Position numbers and translations under genes: made by a program | In this document: positions 53,974-61,182 of the stretch, piece by piece | How the letters are laid out: every line of letters starts with the position of its first letter | How positions within the stretch are numbered: position 1 is the stretch's first letter | NCBI GenBank assembly: GCA_965207385.1 | Contig: CBDBLZ010000020.1 | Coordinates: 248,001-312,000 of the forward strand | Reading direction: 5' to 3' | Length of the DNA: 64,000 nucleotides | From: CAZXEU01 sp965207385 | Lineage (GTDB): Bacteria > Bacteroidota > Rhodothermia > Rhodothermales > Bin80 | Notes under the pieces: generated by a model | What the model saw: only the letters and a program-made list of their open reading frames with translations | Databases searched by the model: none | Told to the model about the DNA's origin: nothing

Positions 53974-55475
53974 CCCTTCGTGGACTGAGAGCCTTCCTTG
54001 CCCGCCTCTACACCACGGAGGGCTTCAGGGGGCCGGTGCTGACCCTCTTTACAGGCTCAAGTGCGGCGCTGCTGCTCGCCTACCTGTGCGAGCCGATTCT
54101 CACGCGCCTGTACACGGCGGATCAATACGGCGTGATGGGCTACTTCTCGGCCGTGGTGGCGACGCTGTTTGCGGTTTCGTCCCTGCGCTACGATGATGCC
54201 CTGATGCTGCAAGAAAAGGATGAAGACGCGGCAACGGTGGTGTGGCTGGCCGGTGGTGTGCTGGCCGTGCTTCTTGCGGTCTCTGCGCTGGCGCTCGTCT
54301 GGCGCCATGACCTCGCGCGGCTCGCCAACATGCCGGAATTGGCCCCGTTCCTGATACTGGTGCCTGCGACGCTTCTGGCGATGCGGATGGCCAGGACAAG
54401 CGAGCTATGGCTGATGCGTTCCAAGGCCTACCGCCACGTCACGGCTGGGCAAATTGCCAATACCACGACCGTGGTTACCTCTCGCATCGCCGTGGGGATA
54501 CCGCCTCTCAGCGTCGGCGCGGCCGGGCTCAGCGCTGGTGCGGCAGGCCTGGTTGGGGGCTTTCTGGCCGGCAACGTCGCCTCGGCAGCCTTCAACGTCA
54601 CATCCTCGCTGCGTCGCAGCGGCCGGGTATTGCTGCGCCGGCCCGGCATCACCGCCGTCCTTCACATGGCCAGGCGGTACAAGAGGTTCTTCCTCTTTTC
54701 GACACCTTCCAGCCTGGTCGCGACTCTCGTCTACCGCCTGCCGATTTTCCTGATTCCGGTCTACTTCGCCGATGACGAGCTCGGATACTATGTCAAGGCC
54801 TTCGCTGCTCTGGCCATACCGCTCAGCTACGCCGGCAATGCCGTCTCGCGCGTCTTCTTCGTCCATGCAGCCGAAGCCCGGCTTGCCCAGCTCCGTGGCA
54901 GACTCACCGACATCAGCACCATGGTGCATCGGCGCCTTGTAATGATTGGCCTGTTCCCTACCCTGGTTCTGATGGTGGCCGGGCCCGACATATTTGCCGT
55001 CGTCTTCGGAGAGGATGTCGGACAGAACTGGCGCACTGCCGGCATCTACGTGCAATATATCGCGCCGTGGCTGTTCTTCGGCTCTATAGTAAGTCCCCTG
55101 ACCCGCATCTTTGATGTGCTGGAGCGCCAGCGCCTGGACCTGGCCACTAGCCTCGTCGCTTGCACGTGCATGATTGCTGCCCTGATTATAGGTGGTCGGA
55201 CCCAGGACGTGCGACTGCTGCTCTTGGCTGTTGGAATTACGGGCTCGGCGGCGCGCCTCATGCAGCTGGCCATTCTCATGAGGCTGGCACGCAGCAACCT
55301 CAGCCAAATCCTGGGCGCCTATGGGCACTATGGCCTCTACTCCGCTCCGGGCCTGATGATAATCGCGGGCGCGCTTGCGCTTGGCATCCCCTGGCTTACA
55401 ACCGTCGCAGCCGTCGTCGCAGGCCTCATCTTCGCCGGACTCGTGCTGCGCGAGGAAAAGCTGCTCAGCGTATAG
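53970..55475 (+). CDS. Polysaccharide/lipid-linked oligosaccharide flippase (MATE/Wzx-like)
   Basis: 501 aa from TTG at 53970, whose TTGA overlaps the stop of the membrane gene. Twelve to fourteen membrane helices. Start motif: FRGPVLTLFTGSSAALLLAYLCEPILTRLYTADQYGVMGYF, the polysaccharide-biosynthesis (Wzx/RfbX) signature. DDALMLQEKDEDAATVVWLA and AGPDIFAVVFGEDVGQNWR are family blocks. It would move lipid-linked sugars across the inner membrane. With the acyltransferase and DUF6798-like genes it forms a small surface-glycan cluster downstream of hslU. Confidence 0.88.
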   Translation: MTLRGLRAFLARLYTTEGFRGPVLTLFTGSSAALLLAYLCEPILTRLYTADQYGVMGYFSAVVATLFAVSSLRYDDALMLQEKDEDAATVVWLAGGVLAVLLAVSALALVWRHDLARLANMPELAPFLILVPATLLAMRMARTSELWLMRSKAYRHVTAGQIANTTTVVTSRIAVGIPPLSVGAAGLSAGAAGLVGGFLAGNVASAAFNVTSSLRRSGRVLLRRPGITAVLHMARRYKRFFLFSTPSSLVATLVYRLPIFLIPVYFADDELGYYVKAFAALAIPLSYAGNAVSRVFFVHAAEARLAQLRGRLTDISTMVHRRLVMIGLFPTLVLMVAGPDIFAVVFGEDVGQNWRTAGIYVQYIAPWLFFGSIVSPLTRIFDVLERQRLDLATSLVACTCMIAALIIGGRTQDVRLLLLAVGITGSAARLMQLAILMRLARSNLSQILGAYGHYGLYSAPGLMIIAGALALGIPWLTTVAAVVAGLIFAGLVLREEKLLSV

Positions 55476-55980
55476 GCCGGAAAGTCGGCGGCAGATGCGG
55501 GGAAAACGTCGACGCTTCCGGACTTGACGGACCGTCGCCCGCTTCGACCTCCGTGCCGCAATACGTATCGAAGGCCTGCACCAGATCGGCCGCGATGACC
55601 TGGGCGCTGCGCCCCTCGATATGTCGCCGCTCAATCACGTAAGCCACCTCACCATTCTTGAAGAGCGCAATGAAGGGCGAGGAAGGAGGAATTCCTGCCA
55701 GGTATGCGCGTGCCCGCGCCGTCGCCTCCATGTCCTGACCGGCAAAAACCGTGCAGTACAGGTCTGGCTGCTGGCCGTGCTGCTGGCCCAGACCGATGGC
55801 AGGGCGCGCCATGGCGGCGGCGCAGCCGCACACAGAATTGATGACGAGCACCATCGTACCGCCAGCCGTCTCGGAGAAAGCCTTGTCGACCTCGGCGGCC
55901 GTGCGCAACTCGCGCACGCCAAGTCGCGCCAGCTCCTGGCGCATAGGCATTACCAGTGCTTCGGGATACGGCATGTTCAC
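55465..55980 (-). CDS. BrxA/BrxB-family bacilliredoxin
   Basis: 171 aa. It starts MNMPYPEALVMPMRQEL, the family's YPxxLVxPMRxEL block, and has VINSVCGCAAAMARP with the C51-G-C53 redox motif. The later blocks PPSSPFIALFKNGEVAYVIE and HIEGRSAQVIAADL fit YphP/YqiW. It reduces mixed disulfides with a low-molecular-weight thiol, such as bacillithiol, in the cytoplasm. Its C-terminal tail is about 25 residues longer than usual and its end overlaps the flippase end by 11 nt, tail to tail. Confidence 0.93.
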   Translation of the reverse strand: MNMPYPEALVMPMRQELARLGVRELRTAAEVDKAFSETAGGTMVLVINSVCGCAAAMARPAIGLGQQHGQQPDLYCTVFAGQDMEATARARAYLAGIPPSSPFIALFKNGEVAYVIERRHIEGRSAQVIAADLVQAFDTYCGTEVEAGDGPSSPEASTFSPHLPPTFRPIR

Positions 55981-56068
55981 CCCGGATCTAATATGATGTG
56001 CAGATTGGAATTAGACACGGACCTTGCGTAGTTTGATCCACTAGTCTTCCCGCCACTGCCAGCGGATA

Positions 56069-56626
56069 ATGCACGCCAGGTCTTGCCTCGCCTTCCCTCT
56101 CATGCTCCTCGGAGCAGTTCTTCTGGCATCCGGTTGCGCCTCCTCGGCTCCGGCCCTCCTGGCGGGAATCGAAGACCTGGACCAGGCTGAGCAAAGCATC
56201 CGCGAAGTGGAAGACAGGTGGCACGGCACCCCGTTTTTGCTCGGGTCCCGGAGCTCAGACGGAATAGATTGCTCAAACTTTGTTTCCCAGGTCTACGAGG
56301 AGGCATTTGGCGTAAGAATCCCGGCCACCACGCTAGAATTGCTCGACCTGGGAACACCGGTCGAGCAGCGCTCCTTGCAGGCCGGCGATCTGGTCTTCTT
56401 CCAGCCGCCGGGCGCGGCCCGGCACGTGGGAGTCTATCTCGGCGGCGGAGAATTTGCGCACGCTTCCACCAGCCGCGGCGTGATGATTTCCCGCCTGGAG
56501 GAGAATTACTGGACCCGGGCGTACTGGACCGCCCGCCGGCTGGTCGCAGAGGATGCCGAAGAGACCGTCGAGCCTGTTCCAGTTACCAGGGTGCAACCTG
56601 CGCCTGGCCGCAGGGTCGGGTGGTAG
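56069..56626 (+). CDS. NlpC/P60-family lipoprotein (murein endopeptidase)
   Basis: 185 aa with a signal ending VLLASGC, a lipobox. NlpC/P60 residues are in GIDCSNFVSQVYEEAFG (Cys68), HVGVYLGGGEFAHAS (His119, and His131 as the polar third). It should cut a bond in murein stem peptides, tethered to a membrane. It sits just before greA (4 nt after its stop). The last 25 residues are Pro-rich and not conserved. Confidence 0.93.
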   Translation: MHARSCLAFPLMLLGAVLLASGCASSAPALLAGIEDLDQAEQSIREVEDRWHGTPFLLGSRSSDGIDCSNFVSQVYEEAFGVRIPATTLELLDLGTPVEQRSLQAGDLVFFQPPGAARHVGVYLGGGEFAHASTSRGVMISRLEENYWTRAYWTARRLVAEDAEETVEPVPVTRVQPAPGRRVGW

Positions 56627-56630
56627 ACCG

Positions 56631-57107
56631 ATGTCCATAGTATACCTTACCAGCGAAGCGCTGGAACGCCTGAAGGGCGATTTGCGCCGCGCACGCACGG
56701 TCGAGCGCGCGCGCATTTCCCGCGAGATTGCGGAAGCGCGGGCTCACGGAGATTTGTCCGAAAATGCCGAATACGACGCGGCAAAGGACGCGCAGGGGAA
56801 ACTTGAAGCGCGCATTGCCCACATGGAAGGAGTGCTGAGCAACGCCCGCGTCGTCGACGAATCCCGGGTGGACACCTCCCGCGCCTTTATCCTGTCCCAT
56901 GTACAGGTGCGCAACCATACCACGGGATCCGAACACCGGTTCAAGCTTGTCTCGGCACAGGAAGCGGACCTGCGGCTGGGCCGTATCTCCATTTCAAGCC
57001 CCATCGGAAAAGCACTTCTCGGAAAAGCGCCCGGGGACGTCGTGGATGTTGCTGTGCCGAGCGGCACCATGCGGCTGGAAGTCCTCGACATTTCGCGCGA
57101 GGCATAG
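56631..57107 (+). CDS. greA: Transcription elongation factor GreA
   Basis: 158 aa from ATG 56631. The N-terminal coiled coil has RARISREIAEARAHGDLSEN, with the Asp-Leu-Ser-Glu tip motif whose acidic residues act in the RNA polymerase channel, and AEYDAAKDAQGKLEARIAHM. The C-terminal FKBP-like part has GSEHRFKLVSAQEADLRLGR, SISSPIGKALLGKAPGDVVD. It restarts backtracked RNA polymerase by stimulating transcript cleavage. It lies 4 nt after the NlpC gene and 6 nt before the threonine aldolase gene, so the three probably share a transcript. Confidence 0.96.
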   Translation: MSIVYLTSEALERLKGDLRRARTVERARISREIAEARAHGDLSENAEYDAAKDAQGKLEARIAHMEGVLSNARVVDESRVDTSRAFILSHVQVRNHTTGSEHRFKLVSAQEADLRLGRISISSPIGKALLGKAPGDVVDVAVPSGTMRLEVLDISREA

Positions 57108-57113
57108 CGCCAT

Positions 57114-58136
57114 ATGATCGACCTCAGAAGCGACACGGTCACGCGGCCGTGCGCGGGCATGCGGCGGGCCATGTACAACGCCGAAGTCGGCGATGATGTA
57201 TTCGGCGAGGACCCTACCGTCAACCGGCTCCAGGAAGAAGTGGCCGATCTCCTGGGCAAGGAAGCGGCCCTCTTCGTGCCCTCCGGCATGATGGGCAATC
57301 AGCTGGGCGTGGGTATCCAGACGAGTCCGGGAGACGAAGTCATTGTCGAACGCAGCTGCCACATCTTCAATTACGAATCCGGTGCTGCGGGCGCGTTGTC
57401 CGGCGTGGTCCTGCATCCGCTGGACGGCGACCGCGGCGTCCTGGGAGTGGACCAGCTGCGCAGAGCCCTCAGATCCGGCCAGTACTGGGAGTCGGCCTCG
57501 CGGCTGCTGTGCCTGGAGAATACGCTTAACCGGGCAGGCGGACGCGTATATCCCTTCCAGCGACTGAGAGAGTTGACGGACGTGGCGCGGGATGCGGGCC
57601 TTTCCCTTCACCTGGACGGCGCCCGCCTGTGGAATGCATCGGCCGCCAGCGGCACCTCCGAGCGCGACTATGCCTCGCTGTTCGATACGGTCACGGTCTG
57701 CCTTTCGAAGGGCCTTGGTGCTCCCGTGGGCTCGGTATTCTGCGGTACAAGGGAGCTTGTCCGCGCGGCGCACCGCATGCGCAAGCTTCTTGGCGCAGGC
57801 ATGCGCCAGGTGGGCATACTGGCGGCGGCCGGACTCTACGCGCTCGCGCACCACCGCAAGGAGCTGGCTGATGACCACGCTAAGGCCAGGCATCTTGCCG
57901 ACGGGCTTGCCGGGATCGATTCGCTTCGGGTGGAATTGCCCGAAACCAATATCGTGCTCATACACCTGTTGCGACACGATGTGGAAGCTTCATCCGCGGC
58001 GCTGGAAGCGGCCGGCGTGGCCGTCGTGCCGTTCGGTGCATCCACCATCAGGGCCACCACGCACCGGGACGTTTCCATGGAGGACATGGAGCAGGCCGCA
58101 GGTGCGATGCGACACCAATTCGAAGCCGCGCGATAA
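57114..58136 (+). CDS. Low-specificity L-threonine aldolase
   Basis: 340 aa. MIDLRSDTVTRPCAGMRRAM is the family start; EVGDDVFGEDPTVNRLQEEV, the PLP Lys in VCLSKGLGAPVGSVFCG (K199), and MRKLLGAGMRQVGILAAAGL follow. It splits threonine/allo-threonine to glycine and acetaldehyde with pyridoxal phosphate in the cytoplasm. Ends just before an A+T-richer insertion. Length is normal. Confidence 0.95.
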   Translation: MIDLRSDTVTRPCAGMRRAMYNAEVGDDVFGEDPTVNRLQEEVADLLGKEAALFVPSGMMGNQLGVGIQTSPGDEVIVERSCHIFNYESGAAGALSGVVLHPLDGDRGVLGVDQLRRALRSGQYWESASRLLCLENTLNRAGGRVYPFQRLRELTDVARDAGLSLHLDGARLWNASAASGTSERDYASLFDTVTVCLSKGLGAPVGSVFCGTRELVRAAHRMRKLLGAGMRQVGILAAAGLYALAHHRKELADDHAKARHLADGLAGIDSLRVELPETNIVLIHLLRHDVEASSAALEAAGVAVVPFGASTIRATTHRDVSMEDMEQAAGAMRHQFEAAR

Positions 58137-58227
58137 CACCAGAGCAACTCGACACATTCGCGGCCAAGAGCATAGGCACCCACAAGCCACAATAGCGATT
58201 CCCGAGAACCAGTAGATACAAGAATTT

Positions 58228-59478
58228 ATGACCGCCGAAGTTGCCGTAATGAATCGCAAGGCAGTTGCATTGGCTGCAGATAGCGCGATGAGCATTGGTC
58301 ATCCCGGAAAGACCTATCCGGTGAACAAGTTGTTTGCTCTTTCGAAGCGCCATCCGATAGGAGTGATGATATATCACAATGCAGAATTTATGGGTGTGCC
58401 GTGGGAAACACTGGTGAAGATGCATAGGCAAGCCATCAAACCCATAGGCAAGGCAACGGTAGGCGAATACGCCAACTCGTTTCTGGACTTCATTAAATCC
58501 GATACAATCTGCACAGAGCAGGCGAAAGCTGTTAACGTGGTTCGCATAGCCCATGGGCTATTCGGGAGAATCGCTCGAAAAGTCAAGGACCAGGCTGTCG
58601 ACGGAGCCGAGCAGCAAGGCGCCTCTGTCGTCGATATCATTCAAGAGCACACCGACACACTTGAGAGCGCCGGCGTCTTGCCATGCATGGAGGAATTCGA
58701 CGCCGAAGGACTGGTAAGCGCACATGAAGCCGAATTGGACGAAACGATACGTTCCTGCTTTCGCGGCTTGCGTATTGGTCCCACCGAGCGTCAGGCTCTG
58801 CACAATTGCCTTGCTGCCGCCATCAAGAGTGCCCGGCTGTCGGGAGGGTCTTCCGGGCTCGTTTTCGCCGGATTCGGTGAAGAGGAAATCTTCCCGAGCC
58901 TGGTTGAAATAGTAACGGACGGAGTATTTGGAGATGTCGTCAAGGCATATACCAAGAAACACGTTGACATAGACCGCGCCGGAATCGGAGCGGCAGTCAT
59001 TTCTTTTGCGCAAAGTGAAATGGTCGGTCGCTTCATGAACGGAATTGACCCGGAATTCATGGCATACCTACGCCAATTCTTTGAAGACTCTCTGGTTAAA
59101 GTAGTCAGCGAATTACTCGGTACCGATTCTCAAGCCGACCAATTGTCGGAACAAGAGCTGCCCCAACGCCTTGAAATCGTGCGGGGCAACCTTGCAGATT
59201 TTGAGGAGGCCACCAATGCGTTTCGCTGGCAGCGGTATAACGAGCCGATCCTGGACATTGTTAATCTCCTTCCCAAGGAAGAGTTGGCAGGTATGGCGGA
59301 AGCGCTCGTGAGCCTGACATCGCTCAAGCGGAGAGTCTCAACCGAAGAGGAATCTGTCGGAGGCCCTGTCGACGTGGCCGTTATCTCCAAAGGCGATGGT
59401 TTCGTTTGGATCAAGCGGAAGCACTACTTTGATCCCTCCCTTAATCGGGATTACCTGGCCAGACAATCCTTGACTTAG
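58228..59478 (+). CDS. Uncharacterised proteasome-like Ntn-hydrolase with long C-terminal domain
   Basis: 416 aa. The start MTAEVAVMNRKAVALAADSA resembles proteasome beta subunits. After Met removal, Thr1, Asp17 (AADSA) and Lys33 (PVNKLFAL) fall exactly at the catalytic positions of proteasome/HslV enzymes; GVMIYHNAEFMGVPWETLV follows as a strand-loop typical of the fold. After about residue 90 comes a long mostly helical region (FLDFIKSDTICTEQAKAV, EAELDETIRSCFRGLRIG, VFAGFGEEEIFPSLVEIVTD, PEFMAYLRQFFEDSLVKVV) with no family I recognise; it ends near KRKHYFDPS. There is no propeptide except Met. It is not HslV, whose gene is at 48354. G+C of sampled 60-nt lines is 42-55%, against 60-68% in the aldolase gene, suggesting transfer. 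Function unknown. Confidence 0.8.
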   Translation: MTAEVAVMNRKAVALAADSAMSIGHPGKTYPVNKLFALSKRHPIGVMIYHNAEFMGVPWETLVKMHRQAIKPIGKATVGEYANSFLDFIKSDTICTEQAKAVNVVRIAHGLFGRIARKVKDQAVDGAEQQGASVVDIIQEHTDTLESAGVLPCMEEFDAEGLVSAHEAELDETIRSCFRGLRIGPTERQALHNCLAAAIKSARLSGGSSGLVFAGFGEEEIFPSLVEIVTDGVFGDVVKAYTKKHVDIDRAGIGAAVISFAQSEMVGRFMNGIDPEFMAYLRQFFEDSLVKVVSELLGTDSQADQLSEQELPQRLEIVRGNLADFEEATNAFRWQRYNEPILDIVNLLPKEELAGMAEALVSLTSLKRRVSTEEESVGGPVDVAVISKGDGFVWIKRKHYFDPSLNRDYLARQSLT

Positions 59479-59492
59479 GCCAATCCACTCGT

Positions 59493-59690
59493 ATGCCCAT
59501 GAAGCCGATAATACTCGACCCTCCGGACGATCCCACCGGCGAAATCACTGACCCCCGCAAAGCCAGGCGACTCGAAGAAATTCGCAGGCAGGCGACGGAA
59601 GACGCAGAGCGGGCATTCAGAAAAATCCAGCCGGCCCTGCGAGAGCTGGCAAGGCAAGTGCGGGAGCAAGGATCAGGCAAGAGCGGATGA
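59493..59690 (+). CDS. Small charged protein downstream of the Ntn-hydrolase
   Basis: 65 aa from ATG 59493, 14 nt after the Ntn-hydrolase stop. The sequence begins MPMKPIILDPPDDPTGEITD and continues with a long amphipathic helix rich in Arg, Glu and Ala (ARRLEEIRRQATEDAERAF, then RKIQPALRELARQVREQ). It has the look of a real small helical protein, such as an adaptor or cofactor. No family recognised. The same-strand position and short gap suggest co-transcription with the Ntn-hydrolase; whether it interacts with it is open. Confidence 0.5.
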   Translation: MPMKPIILDPPDDPTGEITDPRKARRLEEIRRQATEDAERAFRKIQPALRELARQVREQGSGKSG

Positions 59691-59756
59691 GGGCCGTCTT
59701 GTCTGCCCGGCGCCCCTCCCTGCCGACACTGTAGGCCGACACCGTAACCTTCGCCG

Positions 59757-60419
59757 CTACGATTCGCCTCGCACGCGCACCGCTAGCGGCGCCATGTGCG
59801 TGCACCGGGCTTGCAGCACATCGCCATCGCGCACGGGACCCACGCCGGCAGGCGTGCCGGTAAAGAGCAGGTCGCCAGGCTCCAGCGTGAATACGGAAGA
59901 GCAGTACGCGACCAGCGCCGCAACAGAAAAGAGCATCAGCGCCGTCGTGCCGCGCTGGCGCTCGACTCCGTTGACATGAAGGCTCAATTCGAGGTTCTGC
60001 ACATTGGCTACGGAACTGGCCGGTGCAAGCGGCCCCATCGGAGCGAACGTATCAAATCCCTTGGCGACCGACCACGGAAGCCCCCCCCTCTTGGCCTCCG
60101 CCTGCAGGTCACGTGCCGTCATGTCCAGGCCAACAGCGTAGGCTGCCACGTGGGAGAGCGCCTCCGGCTCCGCAATGTGCCGACCGCCACGGCCGATTAC
60201 GGCGACCAGCTCCACTTCGTGGTGGACATCGTGCGACTGCTTCGGAAGCACGATTTCCTGTCCGCTGCCAATGAGCGCCGACGCCGGCTTCAGGAACACG
60301 ACCGGGCGCTCGGGTACCGGGCTGTCCATTTCAGCGGCATGCGCCGCATAGTTGCGACCTATGCACAGCAGCTTGCCGGCACGCACCTTCGCGCCTGATC
60401 CCGGAAGCACCAGATCCAT
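59757..60419 (-). CDS. Fumarylacetoacetate-hydrolase family protein
   Basis: 220 aa from ATG 60417-60419, chosen for an AAGAGG site about 10 nt upstream; ATG 60459-60461 would add 14 residues. The fold's motifs are KLLCIGRNYAAHAAEMD, PVVFLKPASALIGSGQEIVL, HHEVELVAVIG with acidic metal ligands, YAVGLDMTARDLQAEAKRGG and KGFDTFAPMGP. Such enzymes split C-C bonds in acylpyruvates or decarboxylate oxaloacetate; the substrate is unknown. It converges with the small ORF and is divergent from rplU. Confidence 0.92.
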   Translation of the reverse strand: MDLVLPGSGAKVRAGKLLCIGRNYAAHAAEMDSPVPERPVVFLKPASALIGSGQEIVLPKQSHDVHHEVELVAVIGRGGRHIAEPEALSHVAAYAVGLDMTARDLQAEAKRGGLPWSVAKGFDTFAPMGPLAPASSVANVQNLELSLHVNGVERQRGTTALMLFSVAALVAYCSSVFTLEPGDLLFTGTPAGVGPVRDGDVLQARCTHMAPLAVRVRGES

Positions 60420-60541
60420 TTCTTCGACGCCTCTTAACGCTTCGCGCGGGATCCAACCCATGCGCCACGTGTAACACAATGCTACCCTTGTTGCACTCTC
60501 GCTCCGGTACAAACCCGGTGCCCCAAAGAAGAGATCACAGG

Positions 60542-60883
60542 ATGTATGCCATTGTCGAGATAAAGGGAAAGCAGTACAAGGTGCGCGAGCAAGATACGCT
60601 GTTCGTGCCACTGTATGCAGAGCACGCCGAGGGTGATACGATCGAGTTGCCCCGTGTACTGCTTCTGGTCAACGAGGAAACCACTATTGTCGGCCGCCCC
60701 CACGTCGAAAGGGCCTCGGTGCAGGCCACGGTGCTCGGACATGTCAGGGCGGACAAGATCATTGTCTTCAAGAAGAAGCGCCGCAAGCGGTACCGCGTGC
60801 GGCGGGGGCACAGGCAGCGCTACACACAATTGCGGGTGGATGCGCTGAAGGTCCTGCAAGAAGAAGACGAACAGTCAACGTAG
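60542..60883 (+). CDS. rplU: Ribosomal protein L21
   Basis: 113 aa from ATG 60542. MYAIVEIKGKQYKVREQDTL and VGRPHVERASVQATVLGHVR are typical; the Lys-rich IIVFKKKRRKRYRVRRGHRQ binds 23S rRNA. The short C-terminal tail (VLQEEDEQST) varies. It is followed 12 nt later by rpmA, the conserved pair. Confidence 0.97.
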   Translation: MYAIVEIKGKQYKVREQDTLFVPLYAEHAEGDTIELPRVLLLVNEETTIVGRPHVERASVQATVLGHVRADKIIVFKKKRRKRYRVRRGHRQRYTQLRVDALKVLQEEDEQST

Positions 60884-60895
60884 CCGGAAAGAGTC

Positions 60896-61150
60896 ATGGC
60901 GCACAAGAAGGGAGTAGGCTCCACCAAGAACGGGCGCGATTCGAACCCCAAGATGCTGGGCGTAAAGATCTTCAGTGGCCAGGCAGTGCCTGCCGGTGGC
61001 ATCATCGTGCGGCAGCGCGGCACGCGGTTTCATCCGGGAGACAACGTGGGCCGTGGAGGTGACGACACCCTGTTCGCGAAGACAAGCGGCAAGGTCCGAT
61101 TCAGCGCCACACGCGGCAATCGGCGATTTGTGCACGTGGATCCGTCCTAG
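60896..61150 (+). CDS. rpmA: Ribosomal protein L27
   Basis: 84 aa. MAHKKGVGSTKNGRDSNPKM is the N-terminus that reaches the peptidyl-transferase centre; LGVKIFSGQAVPAGGIIVRQ and RGTRFHPGDNVGRGGDDTLF are family blocks. There is no N-terminal cleavage extension of the Firmicutes type. Part of the rplU-rpmA operon, with ppiD just downstream. Confidence 0.98.
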   Translation: MAHKKGVGSTKNGRDSNPKMLGVKIFSGQAVPAGGIIVRQRGTRFHPGDNVGRGGDDTLFAKTSGKVRFSATRGNRRFVHVDPS

Positions 61151-61182
61151 GCCGGGGTTCGATCTAGACTTGGAGGTGCCAT

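Noticed and set aside
54405..55634. A 409-aa minus-strand frame opposite the flippase
   Set aside because: Antisense to the flippase; no domain and unlikely composition.
61151..61182. GGGGTTCGATC resembling a tRNA T-arm
   Set aside because: No matching acceptor or anticodon arms in the surrounding sequence; it is the spacer before ppiD.
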